Source: Methanolinea sp. UBA277
Lineage (GTDB): Archaea > Halobacteriota > Methanomicrobia > Methanomicrobiales > Methanospirillaceae
Length of the DNA: 64,000 nt
Direction of reading: 5' to 3'
Assembly: GCA_002499905.1 (NCBI GenBank)
Contig: DANP01000016.1
Span: 18,763 to 82,762, forward strand
Under the pieces are notes generated by a model. It saw nothing but the letters and a program-made list of their open reading frames with translations, had not been told where the DNA came from and did not search any database. The translations under genes and the position numbers were made by a program. Positions 52,736 to 61,588 of the stretch are shown in pieces; position 1 is the stretch's first letter, and every line of letters begins with the position of its first letter.

Positions 52736-53662
52736 CTATACAACCGGCTCTTCCGGTGGTAGAGCTCTCACCGATTTGGCGTAGAAGAATCCGACAACCC
52801 CGAACGTGACCAGCGGGGAGAGCCATGCCGGGATGTGGAACCCGAAACTGTCCAGCACCATGATGGAGCCGAGGAAGAGGATGGAGTACATCGCCCCGTT
52901 CTTGAGAAACAGGTACCTCTTGATCCGGTCTACGTTACTGATGGTGATCTCCCGCACTACGAACGCCCCGAGACCGTTTCCGAGGATGATGAGGGGAACC
53001 GAGAGGGTGAAGGCAAACGCACCGAGCACCCCGTCGATGGAGAAGGTGGCGTCGATTACTTCCAGGTAGAAGATCTTGCTCCAGTCTGACATGGTGCCTC
53101 CCATCATCTTCCGTTCCTGCTCCTCGGCATTCTGCCGGAACCCGTGCACGATGAAGAACGCCGTTGATCCCATCACCGCGGCAAAGGCCATCATCGGGTT
53201 TATCCTGAGAGAGAACCAGACCAGCAGGGCCAGGAGAATGGAGACGATGGCAAAGAACCATACCCCTTTCGAGGCGATATAGCACTCGCCCCTGAGGCCG
53301 TAGTGCTTCTCCTCAAGGAAGATCCAGTGCAGAAAGAGGAAAAGGAGGAAGGTCCCGCCCCCCATCAGGAGGATCGGTGCCGACTCCTCGATGGCGGCAA
53401 TTACCGCGGGATCGTTTGAGAATGTCGCGGTAAGCGCCCCGATCGGCCCGAGTGCCGGCGTGGACATCCAGACGATCAGCCAGGGCAGGACGCCCCGGAT
53501 GATGAATACCGCAAACAGGAGTCCCCAGAGCAGGAACCATCGACGGGCCCACTGGGACATGGTGGAGAGCACTTCGGCATTGATGATGGCATTGTCAATG
53601 CTGCAGATGGTCTCAAAGAGGCAGAGTCCGGCGATGATGATGATGATGGAGAGGATATCCAT
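52736..53662 (-). CDS. DUF475 / TerC-like integral membrane protein
   Basis: 308 aa with about nine transmembrane segments. The signature FETICSIDNAIINAEVLSTM and its second copy YLEVIDATFSIDGVLGAFAFTL each carry acidic residues inside a membrane helix, as in TerC/DUF475 proteins, which are linked to metal (tellurium, manganese) handling in bacteria. The archaeal substrate is unknown. ATG 53662. Confidence 0.9.
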   Translation of the reverse strand: MDILSIIIIIAGLCLFETICSIDNAIINAEVLSTMSQWARRWFLLWGLLFAVFIIRGVLPWLIVWMSTPALGPIGALTATFSNDPAVIAAIEESAPILLMGGGTFLLFLFLHWIFLEEKHYGLRGECYIASKGVWFFAIVSILLALLVWFSLRINPMMAFAAVMGSTAFFIVHGFRQNAEEQERKMMGGTMSDWSKIFYLEVIDATFSIDGVLGAFAFTLSVPLIILGNGLGAFVVREITISNVDRIKRYLFLKNGAMYSILFLGSIMVLDSFGFHIPAWLSPLVTFGVVGFFYAKSVRALPPEEPVV

Positions 53663-53784
53663 GGTCGCGTGGTGAAGGGTTGTTGATGTTCCCTTAAAAG
53701 ATGAGCGCTCTGAACAGTCAGGAGCATGAAATCCGACCGGTCCGGGTTTCCAGGGTATCCCGGCGCGGCGGACCCGGCCTACCC

Positions 53785-53794
53785 AATTATTATC
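53785..53794 (+). promoter_or_regulatory. Probable hps promoter
   Basis: AATTATTATC lies 26-35 bases before the ATG at 53820. The spacing would give a leaderless or nearly leaderless transcript; no Shine-Dalgarno is visible. Confidence 0.45.
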
Positions 53795-53819
53795 TGTTCC
53801 CTGCCCTCACCCAGTAGTG

Positions 53820-55106
53820 ATGAAACGGCCTGTTCTCCAGGTTGCGCTCGACCTGCTCGACCTCCCTCGGGCGATCCAGATCGCCCGTGAGGCGGTCGCG
53901 GGGGGTGCGGACTGGATAGAAGCGGGGACACCGCTGATCAAGAGCGAGGGAATGGAAGCGGTCCGGAGTCTCCGGTCGCACTTTCCCGACCACGAGATAG
54001 TTGCCGATATGAAGATTGCCGATACCGGGGCGCTTGAAGTGGAAATGGCCGCGAAAGCCGGTGCCTCGGTGGTCTGCATCCTCGCTGATGCCGATGATAC
54101 GGTCATTGCCGAGGCGGTGCGGGCGGCCTCGCTCTACGGTGTGCGTCTCATGGCCGACCTGATCAATGTCGGAAATCCCCTGGAACGGGCCGGGCAACTG
54201 GAGCGGATTGGCGTGCAGATCGTCAATGCCCATGTCGGCATCGACCAGCAGATGATCGGGAAGAGCTCACTTGCCCTCCTGGAGACGCTCCGGGATGCGG
54301 TGGGGATGGAAGTAGCCGTTGCCGGCGGCCTCGATGCCGGGACCGCTTCCCAGGCGGTGGCACAGGGTGCAGATATCGTTATCGTCGGGGGGGCCATCAC
54401 GCGATCAGCGAGGGTTACCGGGTCAACCCGTGCGATCCGGGAGGCGATTGATAGTTTGTCCGCCGCCCCGCCCGTCCGGATAACCCAGGAGGAGGCTGTC
54501 AGGGAGATCCTCTCCCAGGTCTCCTCCCCGAATGTAACGGATGCCATGCACCGGAAGGGGGCGATGGCCGGGATTGTCCCGCTCTGCGGCGGGCTGAAGA
54601 TGGCGGGCCGGGCAGTCACCGCCCAATCGTTCGCCGGGGACTGGGCAAAACCGGTCGAAGCCATCGACCATGCCGGGCCCGGGGACATTCTGGTCATCAA
54701 TAACGAAGGGAGCTGTACCGTTGCAACCTGGGGGGAGCTGGCGACCCTGAGCGCCCTCCATCGTGGTATTGCGGGCGTGGTTATCGACGGGGCAGTGCGC
54801 GATATCGACGACATCAGGAAGCTCTCATTCCCAATCTTTGCACGGGCCGTGGTTCCCAACGCCGGAGAGCCGAAGGGATTCGGCGAGATCAACTGCGAAA
54901 TCCGGTGCGGCGGGCAGCTGGTCAGGCCCGGCGACTGGATCATCGGGGACGAGAGCGGCGTGGTGGTCATCCCCCGGGAGCGTGCCTACGAAATCGCCCG
55001 CCGGGCCATTGAGGTGAAAAAGACCGAAGAGCGGGTCCGCGAGGAGATCCGACGGGGGAGCACGCTCTCGAAGGTATCGGAACTGGTCAAATGGGAGAAA
55101 AAGTAA
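53820..55106 (+). CDS. Bifunctional 3-hexulose-6-phosphate synthase / RraA-like protein
   Basis: A fusion of about 428 aa. Residues 1-210 are an orotidine decarboxylase-type barrel (LQVALDLLDLPRAIQIA, ADMKIADTGALEVEMA, AHVGIDQQM), the HPS enzyme that methanogens use in the ribulose monophosphate pathway to make ribulose 5-phosphate and formaldehyde from fructose 6-phosphate. Residues from about 220 form an RraA/HMG aldolase-like domain (VTDAMHRKGAM, GVVIDGAVRDIDDI). The joint role of the second domain is not settled. ATG 53820 is preferred over the preceding GTG. Confidence 0.93.
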   Translation: MKRPVLQVALDLLDLPRAIQIAREAVAGGADWIEAGTPLIKSEGMEAVRSLRSHFPDHEIVADMKIADTGALEVEMAAKAGASVVCILADADDTVIAEAVRAASLYGVRLMADLINVGNPLERAGQLERIGVQIVNAHVGIDQQMIGKSSLALLETLRDAVGMEVAVAGGLDAGTASQAVAQGADIVIVGGAITRSARVTGSTRAIREAIDSLSAAPPVRITQEEAVREILSQVSSPNVTDAMHRKGAMAGIVPLCGGLKMAGRAVTAQSFAGDWAKPVEAIDHAGPGDILVINNEGSCTVATWGELATLSALHRGIAGVVIDGAVRDIDDIRKLSFPIFARAVVPNAGEPKGFGEINCEIRCGGQLVRPGDWIIGDESGVVVIPRERAYEIARRAIEVKKTEERVREEIRRGSTLSKVSELVKWEKK

Positions 55107-55333
55107 GGCTCCCCGTCCCATCGCTGCAAGGAATCGCTCCAATGAATTTTACCTCCCCCCTGGGTGGAGTGCCCTGTTCATGAAGTGAATCGGGCGGAAA
55201 CCACCCAGATCGGGTTCTTTTTCTGATCCGTGACCCTGCACGGGAGGTGATACCGGACGACCGGGAGGTTTACCAGGTTCCGGGACCTATCCGGTTCAAT
55301 CGGCAGAGCAGCACGAGCGGAAAAAAAGAGTTG

Positions 55334-55768
55334 TTACTGGAACAGTGAGCTTTCCAGGAGCGTTCCCCCCCCGTTCCTGATAGCTGAGATCGCGGCATCG
55401 ACATTGTCCACCCGCAGGATCAGCACGGCTGCGTCCTTCCCTGAATAGGCATAGGAGTACTCGATATTGATCTTTCCTTCACCGAGAATACGGGCAATTT
55501 CGTAGAGTCCGCCGGGTACGTCCTTCATCTGCACTGCAATCACGTCGGTGAACGCCACGTTGAAGCCGATGCCCGAGAGCTTCTCGTACGCTTTCTGGGG
55601 TTTGTCGACCAGCGCCCTGACCACCCCGAAGCCATCCGCTTCGGCGATTGAGAAGGCAAGGATATTGATCCCCTCTTCCTGGAGGGCTTTTGCGATGGCG
55701 GCCAGCCTCCCGGGCTTGTTCTCGGAAAATACCGATATCTGCCTGATGACGTACTTCTTATGCTCCAT
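55334..55768 (-). CDS. ACT domain protein (tandem ACT)
   Basis: 144 aa: two ACT-like repeats, IRQISVFSENKPGRLAAIAKALQEEGINILAF and a second from about residue 70 (VIAVQMKDVPGGLYEIARIL). These small amino-acid-sensing proteins commonly follow phenylacetate-CoA ligase genes in archaea. ATG 55768 is one base after the upstream stop, so translation is coupled. Probable regulator binding an aromatic amino acid or the ligase. Confidence 0.9.
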   Translation of the reverse strand: MEHKKYVIRQISVFSENKPGRLAAIAKALQEEGINILAFSIAEADGFGVVRALVDKPQKAYEKLSGIGFNVAFTDVIAVQMKDVPGGLYEIARILGEGKINIEYSYAYSGKDAAVLILRVDNVDAAISAIRNGGGTLLESSLFQ

Positions 55769-55769
55769 G

Positions 55770-57071
55770 TCAGATCTTCCTCCTGTCAATAACCCGCTTT
55801 GCCTTCCCTTCGAACCGCGGGAGGGAGCCCGGCTCGACCAGCTCCACGTTCACCGCAACGTTGAGGGCGTTCCTCAGACGGTGCTCAACATTCTTCCGGA
55901 TGGCCATGAGGTCGGTGATCTTGTCTGAGAATGCCTCCCTGCTCACCTCCACCTTGACCAGCATATCGTCGAGCGCCCCCTTCCGGTCCACCTCGATCAT
56001 GAAGTGCCGCCCGACCTCCGGGACGGTCATCAGAGTGTATTCCACCTGGGAGGGGAAGACATTGATGCCCCGGATGATCAGCATATCGTCCACACGGCCG
56101 GAGATCCGGTGGACCCTCGGATGGGTTCTCCCGCATCCGCAGACATCGTCATCGTACGAGGTGATATCCCCGATTTTGAACCGGATCATGGGGAGAGCTT
56201 CCTTCTGGAGCATGGTGATCACCATCTCCCCCTGCTCTCCGGGACCCAGCTGCTCCCCGGTCCCGGGATCGAGGATCTCAACGTAGGCAAGGTCTGCCCA
56301 GACATGGAAGCCGTTCTGTTCGGTGCATTCGCAGAACATCGGACCGGAGAGTTCGCTCGTGCCATAGATATCGTAGGCTTTTATACCGAGCCACTCCTCG
56401 ATCCTGGCCTTCATGTTGTCGGACCAGGGTTCAGCACCGAGGATGCCGATCCGCAGGCTGGTGTCGTTCCTGATGCTCACCCCCATCTTCTCGGCAACCT
56501 CCCCCATGTGGAGGAGGTACGATGGGGTGCAGGCGATGGCGGTGGTATGCAGGTCCTGCATCAGTTCGATCTGCCGCTCGGTGTTCCCGACGCTGGTTGG
56601 GAGCACGGTGGCCCCGATTCGCTCTGCACCGTAGTGGAGCCCCAGACCGCCGGTAAAGAGCCCGTAGCCGTAGCTCACCTGGAACACATCACCCCGGCCG
56701 AGTCCGCAGGAGACGAGACCCCGGGCAAGAGAGGCGGTCCAGTTGTTCAGGTCGTTCTGGGTATAACCAACCACGGTCGGCTTCCCTGTTGTCCCCGATG
56801 ACACGTGGTAGCGGACAAGGTCCTCCTGCCCGGCGACGAAGATCTTGTCAGGGTAGTTGTCCCGCAGATCACCCTTGTACATGAAGGGGAGCTTCCGGAT
56901 GTCATCGAGCGTCCGGATATCATCGGGATGCACCCCTGCCGCTTTCATCCGGTCATGGTAGAAGGCGGAGAAGCTGTACAGCCGGTACACCAGCGTTTTA
57001 AGGAGCCGGTACTGCAGGCGTCGGATATCCTCGCGGGGCATCTCCTCTATCCTCGGGTCCCAGCACTTCAC
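55770..57071 (-). CDS. paaK: Phenylacetate-CoA ligase, paralogue 2
   Basis: Adenylate-forming enzyme that activates an aryl acid (phenylacetate or indoleacetate) to its CoA ester. HVSSGTTGKPTVVGYTQNDL is the ATP motif, YDIYGTSELSGP the A5-like motif, and RVDDMLIIRGINVFPSQVEYTL the hinge. GTG start immediately after the TAG of the upstream paralogue. The last 47 bases of coding homology are identical to the paralogue. 433 aa. A role in using or salvaging aryl acids together with an indolepyruvate-type oxidoreductase elsewhere is inferred. Confidence 0.93.
   Translation of the reverse strand: MKCWDPRIEEMPREDIRRLQYRLLKTLVYRLYSFSAFYHDRMKAAGVHPDDIRTLDDIRKLPFMYKGDLRDNYPDKIFVAGQEDLVRYHVSSGTTGKPTVVGYTQNDLNNWTASLARGLVSCGLGRGDVFQVSYGYGLFTGGLGLHYGAERIGATVLPTSVGNTERQIELMQDLHTTAIACTPSYLLHMGEVAEKMGVSIRNDTSLRIGILGAEPWSDNMKARIEEWLGIKAYDIYGTSELSGPMFCECTEQNGFHVWADLAYVEILDPGTGEQLGPGEQGEMVITMLQKEALPMIRFKIGDITSYDDDVCGCGRTHPRVHRISGRVDDMLIIRGINVFPSQVEYTLMTVPEVGRHFMIEVDRKGALDDMLVKVEVSREAFSDKITDLMAIRKNVEHRLRNALNVAVNVELVEPGSLPRFEGKAKRVIDRRKI
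55789..55835. repeat. 47-base direct repeat, copy 1 (3' end of paaK 2)
   Basis: Identical to 57094-57140. It encodes the common C-terminal peptide GSLPRFEGKAKRVID of the tandem ligases. Flanking sequence diverges sharply. Confidence 0.8.
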
Positions 57072-58367
57072 CTAGACCCCCTCCCGCCGGTCTATAACCC
57101 GCTTTGCCTTCCCTTCGAACCGCGGGAGGGAGCCCGGCTCTACGAGTTTCACGGTGGTCCGGAGCTCGAGCGTATCCCTGAGCTCCCTGACCACTTTCTT
57201 CTGGATGCGTGCCAGGTCCGCGAGCTCGCCGGAGAAGTGAGCGCGGTTGATCTCAACTTCAATAGTCATCTCATCAAGGTGATTGACTCTGTCAACATAC
57301 ACCATAAACTGATTCCCGACCTCCGGAATACGGAGGAGCACATGTTCGATCTGGGACGGGAATACATTGATCCCCCGGATCACCAGCATGTCATCACTCC
57401 TGCCGGTGATGCGGGCAATCTTCCGGGCTCTCCCGCAGGGGCACCCATCGGGCAGGAGCATGGTAATGTCCCCGGTGCGGTAGCGGAGCAGGGGCATGGC
57501 CTCCTTGACCAGCGGGGTGACCACGAGTTCTCCCCGTTCTCCTGGTCCTAGCACCTCACCGCTTGCCGGATCGATGATCTCCACGAGGTAGGAATCGTGC
57601 CAGATATGGAGCCCGTCCCGTTCAGGGCACTCAAAAGCCACGCCGGGACCGAAGAGCTCGGAAAGACCGTAGCTGTCGAAGGCGGTCACGCCGAGCCGGT
57701 GTTCGAGTTCTTCCCGCATAGCGTCAGACCAGGGTTCGGCACCGAACAGGCCGGTCCGGAGCGTTGAGAGCTCCGCCTGCATCTCCTCGGCCACCTCGGC
57801 CAGGTGCATTGCATAGCTGGGGGTGCAGTGGATGGCGGTTACCCCGAAGTCCTGGATCATCTCGATCTGCCGTCTGGTATTGCCCGTCGCACTGGGAATC
57901 ACGGTGAGCCCGATCTTCTCGGCCCCGTAGTGGAAACCGAGCCCCCCGGTGAACATCCCGTAATTGACCATGTTCTGGAAGATATCGCCCTCCTTCAGGC
58001 CGACCATGGTGAGGTTCCGGGCAATCAGCTCTGCCCAGGATTCGAGATCCCTGCGGGTATACCCGACCACGGTCGGCTTCCCGGTAGTGCCGGAGGTGGT
58101 GTGGATCCTGACCACCTGCGACAGCGGGACGGCAAAAAACCCGAACGGGTAGCCGTCCCGCAGATCCTGCTTCCGGGTGAAGGGCAGCTTCCTGATATCA
58201 TCGAGCTTCAGGATGTCTGCGGTCCTGATACCTGCCTCCTTGAGCTTCTGCTGGTAGAACCCAACGTTCCGGACCTGGGACAGAGTCCATTTCAGGCGTT
58301 TCAGCTGGAGCTGTTCCAGGTCCTTTCCCTTCAGGGTCTCTATCTTCTCGTCCCAGAACATCACCAT
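57072..58367 (-). CDS. paaK: Phenylacetate-CoA ligase, paralogue 1
   Basis: 431 aa, same architecture as its neighbour: HTTSGTTGKPTVVGYTRRDL (ATP), FDSYGLSELFGPG (A5-like) and RSDDMLVIRGINVFPSQIEHVL (hinge). ATG 58367, first gene of the paaK-paaK-ACT operon. The two ligases are clearly tandem paralogues with moderate overall identity, which suggests different but related substrates. Confidence 0.94.
   Translation of the reverse strand: MVMFWDEKIETLKGKDLEQLQLKRLKWTLSQVRNVGFYQQKLKEAGIRTADILKLDDIRKLPFTRKQDLRDGYPFGFFAVPLSQVVRIHTTSGTTGKPTVVGYTRRDLESWAELIARNLTMVGLKEGDIFQNMVNYGMFTGGLGFHYGAEKIGLTVIPSATGNTRRQIEMIQDFGVTAIHCTPSYAMHLAEVAEEMQAELSTLRTGLFGAEPWSDAMREELEHRLGVTAFDSYGLSELFGPGVAFECPERDGLHIWHDSYLVEIIDPASGEVLGPGERGELVVTPLVKEAMPLLRYRTGDITMLLPDGCPCGRARKIARITGRSDDMLVIRGINVFPSQIEHVLLRIPEVGNQFMVYVDRVNHLDEMTIEVEINRAHFSGELADLARIQKKVVRELRDTLELRTTVKLVEPGSLPRFEGKAKRVIDRREGV
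57094..57140. repeat. 47-base direct repeat, copy 2 (3' end of paaK 1)
   Basis: Identical to 55789-55835; see that entry. The copies are in the same orientation, about 1.3 kb apart. Confidence 0.8.
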
Positions 58368-58536
58368 ACTCCTTCTCTCCTTCTTTCAGGCACAAAGAAC
58401 AGAGCTGTTTTCCTTACCGATCGGACTATTTCCATACTGAAGCACCGTGAACAGACGACTCAGGGCCGTTTGATACGGTATATATCATTCGTGTTCCCAC
58501 AAAAATCTTGTCAGGACATAGCATGGCAGGCTGATC

Positions 58537-59583
58537 ATGGTGCGGAACTGTCGGCTAAATTCCCTGAAATCCCTCTCAAAACGATGTATTGATGTAGACG
58601 GCTGGCCTATTTCTGACCATACCAGCCGGGCCGGTTCAAAGGAGGATACGAAGGTGCGGGTACCGTGGAAGACAGTTGCAGGGTTCGGGGCGCACCTTAA
58701 GGCGACCAGGAATACGCTCATCATCCAGCGGGATGGACGAAAAGAGGAGCTGCCGCTCGATACCATCGATCACCTCCTTCTGATGGGCGGCCATTCCCTT
58801 CATACCTCAGTGGTGAATGCCCTCCTCAGGTCTGGAAAGGCAATCTCCTTCTTTGAGGCCGACGGTCAACCCCTCGGAACTCTACGCCGGTACGGCGATC
58901 ACCCGGACGCTGTCGTCCGGGATGCACAGGAACGGGCACCATCCCACTCCTACGCCCTGAAACTGGCCAGAGCGGCCACCATCAATCGCATTGCCGTGAT
59001 CGAATCGCTGGAGGAGGGCCGTGAGGAACGGCTCCTGTACAAAGGGGAGATCGAGATCATCCGGCAGCATCTTGCCGAGCTCGAGAACCTGGTCCGGGTT
59101 GATGAGATACGGCGGGTCTACCGGATGGTCTCGGACATGTACTACGAGATTATGGCCCGGACCGTATCACCGGACCTGGGATTCCGGCGGCGGACCACCC
59201 GCCCCCACACCGACGTGGTCAATACTATCCTCTCGATCGGCTACGCAATGCTCTTTGGCAATGCCTGCGTTGCCGCAATCGGTGGCGACTGTGACCCTGA
59301 CCGGGGTTTCCTCCACAAGGGGAGGGCCGGCCTGATTCATGACCTGATCGAACCCTTCAAACCGGCCATGGTCGACTGGCCGGCGCTGGAACTGGTCAGG
59401 GCAGGCCTGGATCCGGGTGAATGTGAATGCGGGGCCGAACGCTGCATCCTCTCTGATGAACTCCTGGCACGATTGGTCAGTACGTTTCACGGAACCATCC
59501 AGCAGGATGTGATCGATGAACAGGTGCTGGTCCTGAGGGAATCCCTGCTGGGAACAAGTGAATTTTTCGTGGTAAAGCTTTAG
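58537..59583 (+). CDS. cas1: Solo Cas1-family integrase-like protein (no CRISPR locus nearby)
   Basis: 348 aa. The N-terminal beta domain (GAHLKATRNTLIIQRDGRK, DHLLLMGGHSLHTSVVNALL, ISFFEADGQPLG) and the helical C-terminal domain both match Cas1. Candidate catalytic residues: Asp189/Glu190 in RVDEIRR, His260 in GFLHKGR, Asp269 and Glu272 in HDLIEPFKP; RRRTTRPHTDVVNTILSIGYAMLF is the conserved mid-region. An unusual Cys cluster (Cys296, Cys298, Cys303) lies near the end. There is no cas2, cas4, effector gene, array, polB or terminal inverted repeat within this window, so it is neither an ordinary CRISPR nor a recognisable casposon gene. Alone between divergent paaK and acylphosphatase. Confidence 0.85.
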   Translation: MVRNCRLNSLKSLSKRCIDVDGWPISDHTSRAGSKEDTKVRVPWKTVAGFGAHLKATRNTLIIQRDGRKEELPLDTIDHLLLMGGHSLHTSVVNALLRSGKAISFFEADGQPLGTLRRYGDHPDAVVRDAQERAPSHSYALKLARAATINRIAVIESLEEGREERLLYKGEIEIIRQHLAELENLVRVDEIRRVYRMVSDMYYEIMARTVSPDLGFRRRTTRPHTDVVNTILSIGYAMLFGNACVAAIGGDCDPDRGFLHKGRAGLIHDLIEPFKPAMVDWPALELVRAGLDPGECECGAERCILSDELLARLVSTFHGTIQQDVIDEQVLVLRESLLGTSEFFVVKL

Positions 59584-59693
59584 GTTAAAGTCCAGGAGAT
59601 TCTCTCACCCGTGGTATGAGTCTGGGTCTGACAAGCTGCCCTGACGGAATGCAACTCCGGACAGATTTCCTCCCCGATTACCATCGCCGCAAC

Positions 59694-60035
59694 CTACGGT
59701 TCGATCCTCTTGACCTGGAAATCCCCGAAATGGGTGAGGGGGTAATCTGAGATTTCGATATCACGGATAACCGCCCGGGGACACCCGTAGATCATCGAGA
59801 CAAATTTTTCAAGCAGAATAGGATCGCTCGTAGCGATGACGAGCACGGTGCCGTCAGGAAGGTTCATCACTTCACCCCTGATGTTGAGCCGTCCGGCAAG
59901 GGAGCGGATGCAGTTTCTCATGCCCACCCGATGAACCTTTCCGGAAATGATTATCTGGATCGTCTTTTTTTCCGGGACAGATAACCTGCCCGATTTCGCG
60001 GCGGGCACGCTTTCCCTCCGTGCCTGATCTTCCAC
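59694..60035 (-). CDS. Acylphosphatase-like protein
   Basis: 113 aa with an acylphosphatase fold: IQIIISGKVHRVGMRNCIRSLA and GEVMNLPDGTVLVIA. The conserved Arg (in VGMR) and Asn (in VMNLPDG) of the active site are present, but the usual QGVGFR loop reads HRVGMR. About 20 additional residues precede the domain, and their start codon is uncertain. Hydrolyses acyl phosphates if active. Confidence 0.78.
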   Translation of the reverse strand: MEDQARRESVPAAKSGRLSVPEKKTIQIIISGKVHRVGMRNCIRSLAGRLNIRGEVMNLPDGTVLVIATSDPILLEKFVSMIYGCPRAVIRDIEISDYPLTHFGDFQVKRIEP

Positions 60036-60225
60036 ACCATCTCCCGTTCTCTCTGTTGCCCGATAACGGTAATAGTCTTTCCCCTATCCCCCCGATACCC
60101 CCGTTAACGTATTGCAGTATATGGTTTATGTATCTGGAAAGGAACCGATCAGGGATTGGGAAATTAAGCCCTATTTCGCGGAAAAACGAGAAAATACAGG
60201 ATTTATGAACGGGATTGAGGTTGGG

Positions 60226-61584
60226 CTATCCGCGCTGCATCCGGTCGATGATTTCCTCATAGAAGAGCCGTGCCGTCTCCGCATCCGGGGATTCGACAAG
60301 GACCCGCACCAGGGGTTCTGTCCCTGAGGGGCGGATTAATGCCCAGGAATCCTTCCGGTTGATTCGGATACCGTCTGTTCTGTCAATCGATTCCCCTGAG
60401 TACCTGGCTTCAAGGGTGGTAATCAGAGCCCCGGGGTCATCCGCCCTGAACTTGCCCTTGATCAGAGTGAACTCCGGCAGATCATCGATGAGGGCGGAGA
60501 GGGGACGCTGTTTTTCGGCAAGGATGGCCACCATCATTGCTGCCGTCATTCCCCCATCCCGGCAGTACTGGTGGGACGGGTAGATCAGCCCGCCGTTCCC
60601 TTCACCGCCGAACGCTACCGGCACACCGTCTGCCTCGAGAGCCAGCATGGTTCGGGCGACATAGATGCTCCCGACGGGAGTGTACCTGATATCGCAGCCA
60701 TGCTTTCCGGCAATCGTCTCAACCAGGAGTGATGTGGATACCGGGGCGACCACCGTACCCCGGGTCTCGTGGCAGATCCGGCCTGCGATGAGGGCGAACT
60801 CCTGGTTTTCCTCGATATATCGGCCGTTTTCATCGATGAAAACCGACCGGTCCGCATCACCGTCATGCGCGATCCCGAAGTCGGCACCCGTTGCCCGGAC
60901 CAGGTCGCAGAGGGGTGCAAGCCCGTCGGGCGACGGTTCGGGCAGCCGTCCCGGGAACCTCCCGTCCATCTGGCCGTTGATGGTCAGTACCCGGCATCCC
61001 ATGCGGGTGAGGATCTCCGGGGTGGTGAAACAGGCAGCCCCGCATCCGGGGTCCACGACAACGGTCAGTTCGTTACCAGTTCCGGCTGGGAACTGCCCGA
61101 CAACGGCATCGATGTACTCGTGGACGAGGTCGGGAGCGGCATGTTCACTTCCAGCACCATTCCACGGGGCGAGGTCAAAGCGGCGTCCGAACAACCGGTC
61201 TTCCAGGAGAACCGTCTGCTCGTCCCCCATTTCGGTACCGTCAGGCTCGATGACTTTCACTCCATTGTATTCCGGAGGGTTATGGGAGGCGGTGATCACC
61301 GCCCCGGCATCAAAGTACTTCCGTACCAGGTACTGGAGTGCGGGGGTGGGGAGGATCCCGCAGTCGGTAACTTCGCAGCCTGTCGCCAGGAGGCCGGCTT
61401 TCAGGGCTGCTGTCAGGGACGGTCCTGAAGTCCTGGTGTCCCTTCCCACGGCGATCTTTCCTTTCCGCATCGACCCGAGGGCAAGGCCGATGGACAGGGC
61501 AAGATCGGGGGTCATGTCAATCCCGACCACACCCCGCACGCCGTTCGTTCCGAAGAGTCTCTTTTCCAGTTTCAGCAATGACAC
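60226..61584 (-). CDS. glmM: Phosphoglucosamine mutase / phosphohexomutase
   Basis: 452 aa alpha-D-phosphohexomutase. FGTNGVRGVVG binds phosphate at the start; the phosphoserine loop is ITASHNPPEYNGVK; the metal loop is HDGDADRSVF; the sugar loop is GGEGNGGLIYP; the C-terminal phosphate site is RPSGTEPLVRVLVES. Best fits archaeal GlmM, making glucosamine 1-phosphate for UDP-GlcNAc and surface glycans, but phosphomannomutase activity cannot be excluded. Four bases after mobB. Confidence 0.92.
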   Translation of the reverse strand: MSLLKLEKRLFGTNGVRGVVGIDMTPDLALSIGLALGSMRKGKIAVGRDTRTSGPSLTAALKAGLLATGCEVTDCGILPTPALQYLVRKYFDAGAVITASHNPPEYNGVKVIEPDGTEMGDEQTVLLEDRLFGRRFDLAPWNGAGSEHAAPDLVHEYIDAVVGQFPAGTGNELTVVVDPGCGAACFTTPEILTRMGCRVLTINGQMDGRFPGRLPEPSPDGLAPLCDLVRATGADFGIAHDGDADRSVFIDENGRYIEENQEFALIAGRICHETRGTVVAPVSTSLLVETIAGKHGCDIRYTPVGSIYVARTMLALEADGVPVAFGGEGNGGLIYPSHQYCRDGGMTAAMMVAILAEKQRPLSALIDDLPEFTLIKGKFRADDPGALITTLEARYSGESIDRTDGIRINRKDSWALIRPSGTEPLVRVLVESPDAETARLFYEEIIDRMQRG

Positions 61585-61588
61585 GACG

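Noticed and set aside
58368..59700. Casposon around the solo Cas1
   Set aside because: No family B DNA polymerase, HTH or nuclease genes and no long terminal inverted repeats or target duplications were seen.
58368..60225. CRISPR array or cas2/cas4 next to the Cas1 gene
   Set aside because: No regularly spaced repeats and no small nuclease gene are visible on either side; flanking genes are phenylacetate-CoA ligase, acylphosphatase and phosphoglucosamine mutase.
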